From Saprospiraceae bacterium (GTDB lineage: Bacteria; Bacteroidota; Bacteroidia; Chitinophagales; Saprospiraceae): a stretch of 64,000 nt of DNA. Both the position numbers and the translations under genes were made by a program. The stretch spans positions 24,749 through 88,748 of the forward strand of contig JANQPA010000001.1 of NCBI GenBank assembly GCA_028285545.1. The letters are read 5' to 3'. Below are positions 9,040 to 16,622 of this stretch, piece by piece (position 1 is the stretch's first letter; each line of letters begins with the position of its first letter). Under the pieces are notes generated by a model that saw nothing but the letters and a program-made list of their open reading frames with translations, did not search any database and was not told the DNA's origin.

Positions 9040-10293
9040 ATGAAAACAATCCAAAAATACCTTGCCATTGGCCTGCTTTTGGTATTTAGCCTTTTTAGCT
9101 GTAAAAAAGATAATGCAAGCCCCAGCGATAAAGGAAACCAGCTGAATGCAGAAACTCTTGGTTATTTGGCAAATCAGGTACGGCCTTTAAATCCCGCCAC
9201 CTTAGAAGGTTTTGAAAATTTCTCTCTAAGTCTGCTTCAAAATTATGAATTCATATTCACTGGCGAATTTCATGGTACCATCGGAAATTATCAGATGGAT
9301 TTTGCAATGATTAAACAGCTCAATGAATTGGGTTGGCTGGATTATTATTCACCTGAAATGCCCTATAGCTTTTGCTGGCTTGTTAATCAATTTTTAGAGT
9401 CTGGAGATACCGATTTGCTTGACGATTTGTTCAGACCTTTTAGAGGAACTCTTGGATGGTCAAAAGAACATGTACAGCATTACATCAATATTTACAATTA
9501 TAACAAAACTCTTCCCGCAGATAAAAAAATTAAAGTAGTAGGCCTGGAAGTAGAGCATGCCCCCGAAAATGCACTGAGAATGATGCATGAATTAATCGGA
9601 GGAAGAGAAATACCTGTTGAATTAAATTCCTATTTATCTCCATTGAATTCTCTTTTTCAAAAAACAGGATTTTCTTATAGAGAATTAAACCAACTTACCA
9701 AACCCATTGAAGATGCCTTTGGAAGCTTGGGCCCCACTTTCATAGAGTTTTTTGGCAGCAATTGGTCCGATTTTAAACAAATTATCGAATTAAGTAATCG
9801 TACTTATGAAGCTAAATTTCTTAACGATAAAAATCAATTTTTTACAGCCAGGGAAGCCCTCATTTTTCAGAATTTTCAAAAATTCCATGATGAGTTTCCC
9901 GAAGGAAACTGGTATGGACAATGGGGAAGTCGACATATCCATCAGCATCTCATTGAAGAATTAGAATCTATTGCCCACAAGTTGGATACCAAAGATGCTT
10001 CTCCTATCAAAGGCAAGATACTTTCAATAGCTTATATCTATCAAAACTCGAGCCACCTTAAGAATGATCCTTACCGCAGTAACCCTATCAATAATGTTAC
10101 TTTCAAAAGAGATTTTGAACTTCTAAGTCTGGGACCATTTACTTTGGTTCCTTTAAATTTGGAGGATTCTCCATTCAGAAAAGGTTTGATCTGGCCTATG
10201 AATTCATCCACTCCCACTGATGGGGTCACGACAGATTATTTTCAATATTTGGTTTTAATGGATGGCACAGAGGCAGCCAGTCCCATTCAATAA
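9040..10293 (+). CDS. Erythromycin-esterase/ChaN-like lipoprotein
   Basis: 417 aa. The N-terminus MKTIQKYLAIGLLLVFSLFS followed by Cys21 is a lipoprotein signal. FTGEFHGTIGNYQMDFAMIK (His78) parallels the GExxHGT motif of the erythromycin-esterase family. The following helices (WLVNQFLESGDTDLLDDLF, LGWSKEHVQHYINIYNYNK, IKVVGLEVE) and the late WYGQWGSRHIHQH follow the same order as in EreA-like proteins. The catalytic histidine and glutamate framework thus appears present. Resistance is not implied: most family members in environmental bacteria have unknown substrates. It stands at the end of a plus-strand gene run, convergent with the thioredoxin operon. Confidence 0.6.
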   Translation: MKTIQKYLAIGLLLVFSLFSCKKDNASPSDKGNQLNAETLGYLANQVRPLNPATLEGFENFSLSLLQNYEFIFTGEFHGTIGNYQMDFAMIKQLNELGWLDYYSPEMPYSFCWLVNQFLESGDTDLLDDLFRPFRGTLGWSKEHVQHYINIYNYNKTLPADKKIKVVGLEVEHAPENALRMMHELIGGREIPVELNSYLSPLNSLFQKTGFSYRELNQLTKPIEDAFGSLGPTFIEFFGSNWSDFKQIIELSNRTYEAKFLNDKNQFFTAREALIFQNFQKFHDEFPEGNWYGQWGSRHIHQHLIEELESIAHKLDTKDASPIKGKILSIAYIYQNSSHLKNDPYRSNPINNVTFKRDFELLSLGPFTLVPLNLEDSPFRKGLIWPMNSSTPTDGVTTDYFQYLVLMDGTEAASPIQ

Positions 10294-10350
10294 TATGGCT
10301 CATCCTGCATTTTGAAGTAGAAACAATTATAGAATGTATCAGGTTTTGTT

Positions 10351-10469
10351 CCATGTTCCGAGTCCAGCGTTCCGAGTCCTGTTAATTAAAGACAGCCAAA
10401 AAGTCCAAATGAATAATTTAACTGTCCTTCTCACTAAGCTATGCCCAAAACACGGAACTCGGAACATGG
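10351..10469. repeat. Inverted GTTCCGAGT repeats in a convergent spacer
   Basis: CCATGTTCCGAGT (10351-10363) is complementary to ACTCGGAACATGG (10457-10469), and a second GTTCCGAGT copy lies just after the first. The spacer separates two convergent genes. It may act as a weak bidirectional terminator or be a degenerate dispersed repeat. The short open frame across it shows no protein-like features. Confidence 0.5.
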
Positions 10470-10549
10470 AACTAAGAACTTTCCCAACTTTGACAAAAAT
10501 GATGCTTAAACTACATCTTCCTCGAAAATTGGTGCAAATTCATGTTATT

Positions 10550-12001
10550 TCATTTACCTAATAATTCCCTTAAATCGTCTTTAATGCTCTCATCATCAGG
10601 CTTTTTAAAATCATTATTAACAATAATTCCCTTTTTATCTATTAGCATATATCTGGGAAGGGCTTTAATACCATATTGTTGAGCCATGGGGGAAGCAATG
10701 CCCTTAGATATTAAATTTACACCACCGATTTTATGTTTTTCAATCATTTTCTGCCAGGCTTCTTCATTTTCATCAATAGAAACATTTAGGAAAACGATTT
10801 CCTCTTTTTTAAATTCCTTTTTCAGTTCCTTTGCTGAAGGCACTAGTTTAAGGCATGGGATACACCAGCTGGCCCAAAAATCCAGGTATACAGCCTTTCC
10901 TTTAAAATCAGACAGAGCGATATGACCTCCCTCACTGGAAATCAATTTAAAATCTGGTGCCGGCTGGCCATTAGCAACCAGAGCAAACTTTTGATAGCTT
11001 GAATTTACTGGGATTCTAAATTCTTCATACTGGCTATTTACAGAGAACGATTCAAATTCTTTTTTTACTGTTGTAAAACGTCCTCTTTCCATGGCTTTGG
11101 TCAAATAATAAGCCTGCATAGTCTCTTTAACTTTACCCTTAAGGTGAAATGCAGATAGTTGATAGAGATCTGCATACTTTCCATAATCATCATAAATGTG
11201 ATCCTGGTTATACTTAAGACCTTTGTATTTGTATTGTAGTTTTAATTGATGATCCAGGTAATTGTCCAGATAATCGATGTACTTTTTGTATACCAATAAA
11301 TCTTCCTCATCTAAATCAATAGCCTCTGTAAAATCATGGTATGAAGCTTCGAAATCCGGTTTTATTTCTTTTTCATTTAAAAACAAATGAATGGTCGGAT
11401 AATCAAATAATTTATTAGCCCATCTACAGTTAATTTGGGCCAAGGCTACCTTATTTGCCCCATCGGATAAATTATTTTCATGCTCCTGATAAAACTGAAT
11501 ATGTTTTTCTCTGATGCTATCCCTGTATACTTTGAAAGCTTTTCCAGTCTTTAAGGATTGTGTTTTTATCCTGTTGTCAAGCAGCTGAGGTCTGCTTTCA
11601 AATGATCCATAAGATTTATTGAAGTATTCACAATTGTTAGCGCCTTTTCCGGAAAAATAAAGAGTTTCTTCAAAATTTCGTGCATCTGCCAAAAGGTAAA
11701 TACTGTCAGAAGGTTCCAAAAAAATATAAGCGGAGGATTCATCAATATGAATTTTTCCCATCTGCCAGTGATCGGCAGTTATTTCAAATCGAAAATCATT
11801 ATGCTCATTGATCTTAACCTCCAATTCTTCATTTTCTTTTTCAGCAATGTTGCGAAAAAGGCTGATTTTTATGCTTTGATTTTCTGCATTCAGAATCTTT
11901 CCTTTCAGGATTATTTGATTAGATCCTCCGCCCTCTTTAGAACATGCTCCTAAAAGAATACAAAAAATGGATATATAGAATAATTGACGGTTCATTTTCA
12001 T
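10550..12001 (-). CDS. TlpA/ResA-type thioredoxin lipoprotein with N-terminal DUF4369-like domain
   Basis: 483 aa. The lipobox is ILLGAC (Cys20). The N-terminal ~90 residues (IILKGKILNAENQSIKISLF) look like DUF4369, and a helical middle region follows. The thioredoxin fold lies at ~345-483 with the redox motif ASWCIPCLKLVP, the cis-proline in KALPRYMLIDKKG and the TlpA insert IVFLNVSIDENEEAWQKMI. Such proteins reduce disulfides in the periplasm, for example in cytochrome c maturation or oxidative repair. It is the second gene of a two-gene operon, 6 nt downstream of another TlpA-like gene. Confidence 0.88.
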   Translation of the reverse strand: MKMNRQLFYISIFCILLGACSKEGGGSNQIILKGKILNAENQSIKISLFRNIAEKENEELEVKINEHNDFRFEITADHWQMGKIHIDESSAYIFLEPSDSIYLLADARNFEETLYFSGKGANNCEYFNKSYGSFESRPQLLDNRIKTQSLKTGKAFKVYRDSIREKHIQFYQEHENNLSDGANKVALAQINCRWANKLFDYPTIHLFLNEKEIKPDFEASYHDFTEAIDLDEEDLLVYKKYIDYLDNYLDHQLKLQYKYKGLKYNQDHIYDDYGKYADLYQLSAFHLKGKVKETMQAYYLTKAMERGRFTTVKKEFESFSVNSQYEEFRIPVNSSYQKFALVANGQPAPDFKLISSEGGHIALSDFKGKAVYLDFWASWCIPCLKLVPSAKELKKEFKKEEIVFLNVSIDENEEAWQKMIEKHKIGGVNLISKGIASPMAQQYGIKALPRYMLIDKKGIIVNNDFKKPDDESIKDDLRELLGK

Positions 12002-12007
12002 ACTATC

Positions 12008-12502
12008 TTATTTTGAAAATAATTGTTCAACGACCATTTCAAGGCCATTTTTAGGGTGCCCCGACCAAACTAATGTACCCTCCTCATTGATAACATAAGA
12101 GGCAGGGAAACTTTCGACAAGTTCAAGATCCTCAGATAGTATTTTCATAAACTTCTCTTCCTGGTCATTTACCAAAGTGTAGTTAATCAGATCTCCAAGT
12201 TGATTTACCAATTCTTTGACTTTTTCTGGATTTTCCCAGCTATAGCCGATTACAACTAAGCCTTTAGATTTATATTTTTGCTGAATGGCGCTTAAGCGGG
12301 GTATGTTTTTGATGCAAGGAGAACACCAGGTTCCCCACAATTCTATTACATAAATCTTTCCATCCCCCCAATAGCCTATATCTGCTTCAGATCCTTTAAT
12401 AAATTCTGTAATGTTCAGTTCGGGAAATTTCACATCTGATTGTGAGAGTACAGGGTATAGGAATCCCAGCATCAATCCTAGAAAAATGATGGCATGTTTC
12501 AT
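12008..12502 (-). CDS. Secreted TlpA-like thioredoxin-fold protein
   Basis: 164 aa. The signal peptide is MKHAIIFLGLMLGFLYPVLS. A single thioredoxin domain carries ELWGTWCSPCIKNIPRLS (redox CxxC), VVIGYSWENPEKVKELV and a proline before the sheet (ESFPASYVINEEGTLVW). The ATG at 12502 is chosen over the TTG at 12529 because it puts the signal peptide first. It leads the operon with the larger TlpA lipoprotein, so the two may act on the same periplasmic thiol substrates. Confidence 0.87.
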   Translation of the reverse strand: MKHAIIFLGLMLGFLYPVLSQSDVKFPELNITEFIKGSEADIGYWGDGKIYVIELWGTWCSPCIKNIPRLSAIQQKYKSKGLVVIGYSWENPEKVKELVNQLGDLINYTLVNDQEEKFMKILSEDLELVESFPASYVINEEGTLVWSGHPKNGLEMVVEQLFSK

Positions 12503-12946
12503 TTTATAATTATTTGAAGATCTATACAAAAAGAAGAGTTAACAAAAATGGAGACATCTCTTTTTTCTCTAATATATGAGATGGGAATTGAAGAAAACGA
12601 AGTCAAATAAATGATTGCAAATAATAGTCGGGTGATGATGCTTATTATCAGGCGCAAGAAATCATTTAATTCAACTTGTTTTAAGAAATAAGATTCATTA
12701 ACCAGAATTGGTGAATATTCCCAGTTTGAGATGCCTCCAGCACGAAATTAAATTAGTATGAAAAGCTTAGACTAGTCACTAAATCCAAACATTGGTTTTC
12801 TTTTGTATTTAATTATTGATTCGCATCAAAACGAATTATTCCAACTGGTATAGGTAAGTTGGGTGGGAACTTTAAAAGCTCCCACCTAAATCAATTACAT
12901 TTTGACATTTAAAAAGCTAAAGGTGCCTTTAAAAGGCCATGTATGC
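12503..12946. other. Non-coding region between the thioredoxin operon and the M56-ankyrin gene
   Basis: 444 nt without a convincing gene on either strand. The part next to 12502 must hold the promoter of the minus-strand thioredoxin operon, but I cannot fix a -7/-33 pair with confidence. The other end receives transcription from the M56-ankyrin gene and contains a 25-bp stem-loop at 12862-12886. Confidence 0.6.
12862..12886 (-). terminator. Stem-loop downstream of the M56-ankyrin gene
   Basis: The arms GGTGGGAACTTT and AAAGCTCCCACC pair at 11 of 12 positions around a single base, centred about 70 nt past the stop of the minus-strand M56 gene. The sequence after it on that strand is not U-rich, so it is a possible rather than a classic intrinsic terminator. 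Confidence 0.4.
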
Positions 12947-15900
12947 TTAATTTTTAGTTTTAGTTGACAGGTAATTGATAATAGCTTGATTTTCTGTACC
13001 CTTGGCTACATCCAAGACGGATAAGCCTTCACCAGTAGTCGCATTGGCTTTAGCTCCCTTGCTAATTAGAAATTTGACCATTTCAAGGTCTTCTTCTTCC
13101 ACTGCTTCCATCAATGGAGTCCAATTGGTTTGATTATTGGTTTCTTCAGCTTCAACATCTGTAATTACGCGAGTACTTCCTTCATTTATATTAGCCCCTT
13201 TATCAATTAATATACCTGCAATTCTGACATGGCCTTCATCAACTGCTTCCATTAGAGGGCTCCATTCCCTTTTGATGACTACTACTTTTCTATCACGGTC
13301 ATAAATTGAAGTCCAGGTTCTATTGGTTTTGGCGCTTACATCAGCTCCTTTATCGATGAGCAATCGAACAATTCTTTCACTTCCTCCATCAATGGCCTCT
13401 ATAAGGGGACTACTACTGGATTTTCCAGTGGCATTGACATTGGCACCATTTTGAATTAGGAGCTCAGCCATTTCTTCATTACCTTCATCAGCTGCTTCCA
13501 TTAAGGGAGTATACCCATTTTTGTTTGCTTTATTAACATTGGCTCCTTTTTGGATTAGCAGACGAGCTATTTGAACATGCCCTTCATCAGCTGCTTCCAT
13601 TAAAGGAGTCCTGCCATTGGAAGTCCCGTTAACATCAGCCCCCTTATCTATTAGCATTTCTACTATTTGGGTATGTCCCTCATCAACCGCTTCAGCTAAT
13701 AAGCCGCGGCCAGATTTCGTAGTAGCAGACATATCCGCCCCTTTATCTAAAAGAAGTTGAATGATGTCAAGATGTCCCTCATCAACTGCTTCCATTAAGG
13801 GAGTCCAACCATTTTTATTGGCTTGATTAACATCGGCACCATTCTCCAAAAGCATTTCAATAAAACTTACATGTCCTTCATCTACCGCCTCCATTAATAA
13901 TGTACGGCCGTTACGCCCTGTTTTATTGACATCAGCCCCCTTGCTTACCAAATATTTAGCGATTTCCACCTGGCCTTCATCCGCTGCCTCCATTAAAGGG
14001 GTCCAGCCATTTTTATTGGCCTGATTGACATCGGCTCCCTTATCAACCAGCATTTTTACAAAAGACATGTGTCCCTCATCAATTGCTTCTAGCAACAAGG
14101 ACCTGCCATTCCGGTCTGTTTGTTTAACATCTGCACCTTTGCTAATGAGATATTCTGCCATTTGTACATGGCCTTCATCGACTGCTTCCATTAAAGGAGT
14201 CCAGCCATTGCTGTTACTCTGATTGACATCGGCACCTTTATCGACCAACATTTCAACAAATCCCATGTGGCCTTCATCAATGGCTTCGATTAATAAGGTT
14301 CTACCTCGGCTACCTGTCTTATTGATATCTGCACCTTTACTAATCAAATATTTAGCCATTTCTATATGACCTTCATCTGCGGCTTCCATTAAAGGGGTCC
14401 AGCCATTTCTATTGGCTTGATTGACATCAGCTCCTTTATCAACCAACATTTTTACAAATTCCATATGACCTTCATCGATGGCTTCCAGGAGTAAAGAGCG
14501 ACCCTGTCTATCCTTTGCTTTAACATCAGCTCCTTTTTCAATTAAAAATTTGGCAATGGAAATTTGCCCTTCATCTGCAGCCTCCATTAAAGGAGTCCAG
14601 CCTCGTTTATTGGCCAAATTGACATTCGCACCTTTTTCAACTAGTAACTGAACTACATTCAGGCGCCCTTCATCAATGGCTGCTAATAAAGGAGTCCAGC
14701 CTCTTTCCGTTTGTCCATTAACATTCACGCCTTTATCGATGATGAATTTAACCGTCTCATAGCTACCATCCTCAATGGCATCAAGCAAAACTTTTAAATC
14801 CTTATCATTAACCATTCCCTTGGAATTGTCATCCAGGCTTATACTAAATTCTCCATCTTCTTCATCAAGGTCAATTTCTGGGTCAAAATCAAAGTTATCG
14901 TTCAAATTTATGTTTGTATTCCAATTCGGATTATCCTCTTCTTCAGACTGCTCATCTTCTAGAATATCCTCAATAATTAGATCCTGGGATTCTCCCTGTT
15001 CTCCAAATACTTTCGGAGTATCCAGAACATATAAAGTCATTAAAAATAAACCAAAGAGCAATACAAAGGCGGTCACAAAGCCTTCTTTAAAATCAGCAAA
15101 TAAATTAGGTTGATTAAACAGTCGTTTGATCCGGGAGGTAAAATTGTATTTGTTGCCAGTGAAGGCAAGCGCTGTGGAAGTTGTGTTTTTCATTCTATGT
15201 TCTTCTAATTGGATTAATGCACTGGCATAATCATAAGCCTCTCCGGTCATGGCAATGGCAATATCATCACAGCAGTTTTCTCTTTCATGCCGTACCGTAG
15301 CAGACATCCACCAAACGGAAGGATTGAAAAAGAAGAGTATTTCTACTAGAGATTGCAAAATGTTGACAGGATAGTCATGACGTTTAATATGTGCCAGTTC
15401 GTGAATTAATATGGCTTCGATTTGTTCTTCACTCAGACCCGTTAAAACCTTTGCAGGGATAATAACCGTAGGTCTGAAAAATCCGATTACCATAGGGCTG
15501 TGAGCAATTCTAGAGCGGAGATAGACTACCTTTTGACGAATGTTCATTCTTTCACTCAGGCTCTCTGCCTGGTGGCGCCAGTATTGAGGCAGAATATCGG
15601 ATTTATAATATTTTATCCGCTGTACAAAGGCCAGGCCGCCCAGAAATCTTAGCAACAGTACCAATACTCCTAATAACCAAATAGTGACTATCAAAGGGAT
15701 GTTATCCTGAAAATATTGGTTAAAGAATGCCAAAACAGCAGAAAAACCGGACTTTTCTTCTTCCAAAACATCTATTGCCAGCTGTTCTCCCTCATATTCG
15801 GGAGTAACGGATTCAAAGAATTCTGGATTAAGAATTGGATTTTCCACATAAGTGATTTCCTGACTTACTTTATTGCTGTATAGGGAAAACGTAGTAATCG

Positions 15901-16090
15901 TTGAGGCAAAAAACAAAGCCAGAATTATCACAGCTACTAAATAGCGTGTCTTGGAAGTAAACTTCCTCATTAAGATGAGCATTAAAGCCAGTAAAATAGC
16001 AAATACTGCTCCTTGCCACAAAGAATGAAGAAGGGTCCATCCAAGAGCCTGAATAAGGTGATCTGAAAATAGTTGGGTAATCGGGTTCAT
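12947..16090 (-). CDS. M56 (BlaR1-type) membrane metallopeptidase fused to ~18 ankyrin repeats
   Basis: 1047 aa. Membrane segments lie at ~14-41, ~48-72, ~130-156 and ~337-356. The M56 zinc protease domain has the HELAH motif at 230-234 (EAILIHELAHIKRHDYPVNI) followed by the RHERENCCDD segment that supplies the third ligand. This is the BlaR1/MecR1 layout. Instead of a penicillin-binding sensor, the region after the last membrane segment is an acidic linker (~365-425) and about 18 ankyrin repeats (~430-1045). Two repeat types alternate (WTPLMEAADEGH and RSLLLEAIDEGHMxFVKML). Two repeats near 870 and 930 carry 15-20 aa insertions. It lies 2 nt after a BlaI-type repressor gene, so activation should cleave that repressor. 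By BlaR1 topology the ankyrins would be periplasmic. Confidence 0.92.
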   Translation of the reverse strand: MNPITQLFSDHLIQALGWTLLHSLWQGAVFAILLALMLILMRKFTSKTRYLVAVIILALFFASTITTFSLYSNKVSQEITYVENPILNPEFFESVTPEYEGEQLAIDVLEEEKSGFSAVLAFFNQYFQDNIPLIVTIWLLGVLVLLLRFLGGLAFVQRIKYYKSDILPQYWRHQAESLSERMNIRQKVVYLRSRIAHSPMVIGFFRPTVIIPAKVLTGLSEEQIEAILIHELAHIKRHDYPVNILQSLVEILFFFNPSVWWMSATVRHERENCCDDIAIAMTGEAYDYASALIQLEEHRMKNTTSTALAFTGNKYNFTSRIKRLFNQPNLFADFKEGFVTAFVLLFGLFLMTLYVLDTPKVFGEQGESQDLIIEDILEDEQSEEEDNPNWNTNINLNDNFDFDPEIDLDEEDGEFSISLDDNSKGMVNDKDLKVLLDAIEDGSYETVKFIIDKGVNVNGQTERGWTPLLAAIDEGRLNVVQLLVEKGANVNLANKRGWTPLMEAADEGQISIAKFLIEKGADVKAKDRQGRSLLLEAIDEGHMEFVKMLVDKGADVNQANRNGWTPLMEAADEGHIEMAKYLISKGADINKTGSRGRTLLIEAIDEGHMGFVEMLVDKGADVNQSNSNGWTPLMEAVDEGHVQMAEYLISKGADVKQTDRNGRSLLLEAIDEGHMSFVKMLVDKGADVNQANKNGWTPLMEAADEGQVEIAKYLVSKGADVNKTGRNGRTLLMEAVDEGHVSFIEMLLENGADVNQANKNGWTPLMEAVDEGHLDIIQLLLDKGADMSATTKSGRGLLAEAVDEGHTQIVEMLIDKGADVNGTSNGRTPLMEAADEGHVQIARLLIQKGANVNKANKNGYTPLMEAADEGNEEMAELLIQNGANVNATGKSSSSPLIEAIDGGSERIVRLLIDKGADVSAKTNRTWTSIYDRDRKVVVIKREWSPLMEAVDEGHVRIAGILIDKGANINEGSTRVITDVEAEETNNQTNWTPLMEAVEEEDLEMVKFLISKGAKANATTGEGLSVLDVAKGTENQAIINYLSTKTKN
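12958..14803 (-). repeat. Coding ankyrin-repeat array with a two-repeat (198-bp) higher-order unit
   Basis: About eighteen 33-residue repeats are encoded. From the third to the eleventh they alternate strictly between a W-T-P-L-M type and an R-S/T-L-L type, giving a 66-residue (198-bp) super-repeat. The super-repeat copies are very similar, which points to recent tandem duplication in pairs. Confidence 0.85.
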
Positions 16091-16092
16091 TC

Positions 16093-16479
16093 TTACTTAT
16101 TATTTTTTTTCTTTTCTATAAATTTTTTAATTAGGTCGAGTTCTTCTTTGCTGGCACTATAATTACCAAGTGCTTTTAACACCAATTTGGAGGCGGATCC
16201 TCCAAAGGTTTTATCAAGGAATTTATCCAGAAGGGCATCCTGTGTTTCATCCTGGTTCACAGCTGCCATATATATATGCTTTCTTCCTTTAGCCGTTCGC
16301 CGGAGCATGCCCTTTTCACTCATCACCTGCATGGTCTTGAGTATGGTCGTATAAACAACCTCCTTTTCCTCTGATAATTTTTCGTGGATGTGTTTAACCG
16401 TTGAAGGTCCATCCAGCCACAGTATCTGAAGGATGGCTAGTTCGGATGGAGTTGGGTTAGATTGGTCATTTTTTCTCAT
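16093..16479 (-). CDS. BlaI/MecI/CopY-family transcriptional repressor
   Basis: 128 aa. The winged helix is at residues ~8-75 (NPTPSELAILQILWLDGPST, then VVYTTILKTMQVMSEKGMLR), followed by RTAKGRKHIYMAAV and the helical dimerisation tail with DALLDKFLDKTFGGSASKLV. This is the standard BlaI length and layout. It is followed after 2 nt by the M56 protease, the family's usual partner, which cleaves and inactivates the repressor. Three TACGAT-n4-ATCGTA-type dyads lie directly upstream, so autorepression is likely. Regulation of beta-lactams is not implied, since no beta-lactamase is in the window. Confidence 0.94.
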   Translation of the reverse strand: MRKNDQSNPTPSELAILQILWLDGPSTVKHIHEKLSEEKEVVYTTILKTMQVMSEKGMLRRTAKGRKHIYMAAVNQDETQDALLDKFLDKTFGGSASKLVLKALGNYSASKEELDLIKKFIEKKKNNK

Positions 16480-16492
16480 AAAAAAAAGCTAT

Positions 16493-16508
16493 TACGATTT
16501 TAATCGTA
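16493..16508. promoter_or_regulatory. Candidate BlaI operator 1
   Basis: TACGAT-TTTA-ATCGTA is a perfect 6-bp dyad with a 4-nt centre, 14 nt upstream of the repressor start on the minus strand. It is one of three equally spaced-arm dyads in 75 bp. BlaI-family dimers bind short A/T-rich dyads of about this size. Confidence 0.75.
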
Positions 16509-16517
16509 GCAAAGATG

Positions 16518-16533
16518 TACGATTTTTCCCGTA
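16518..16533. promoter_or_regulatory. Candidate BlaI operator 2 (imperfect)
   Basis: TACGAT-TTTT-CCCGTA keeps the arm length and 4-nt centre of its neighbours but has mismatches in one arm. Its centre lies 25 bp from that of operator 1. Confidence 0.55.
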
Positions 16534-16543
16534 ATAGCAAATT

Positions 16544-16567
16544 TTATTACGATAAAAATCGTAATAA
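16544..16567. promoter_or_regulatory. Candidate BlaI operator 3 (extended dyad)
   Basis: The arms TTATTACGAT and ATCGTAATAA are perfectly complementary over 10 bp with AAAA at the centre. This is the strongest of the three dyads and is probably the primary repressor site. Confidence 0.75.
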
Positions 16568-16580
16568 ATGAATTATGAAT

Positions 16581-16622
16581 AAAAAAAAGCGAGGAAAATC
16601 ACGATTTTCCTCGCTTTTTTTT
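16581..16622. terminator. Strong, bidirectional-looking intrinsic terminator
   Basis: A-tract, AGCGAGGAAAATC, AC loop, GATTTTCCTCGCT, T-tract. The 13-bp stem with A and T tracts would work on both strands. It directly follows the stop (16622-16624) of the minus-strand S41 peptidase gene and shields the repressor promoter region. The symmetry continues outward for about 12 more bases on each side and includes the last codons of the peptidase gene. Confidence 0.9.

Noticed and set aside
10334..10561. 75-aa plus-strand open frame in the convergent spacer
   Set aside because: It is composed of the inverted GTTCCGAGT repeats, overlaps the end of the minus-strand thioredoxin gene and shows no domain, signal or start context.
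14025..14222. Plus-strand open frames antisense to the ankyrin array and the M56 linker (also 14775-15113)
   Set aside because: Serine-rich shadows of the repeated ankyrin codons without any domain.
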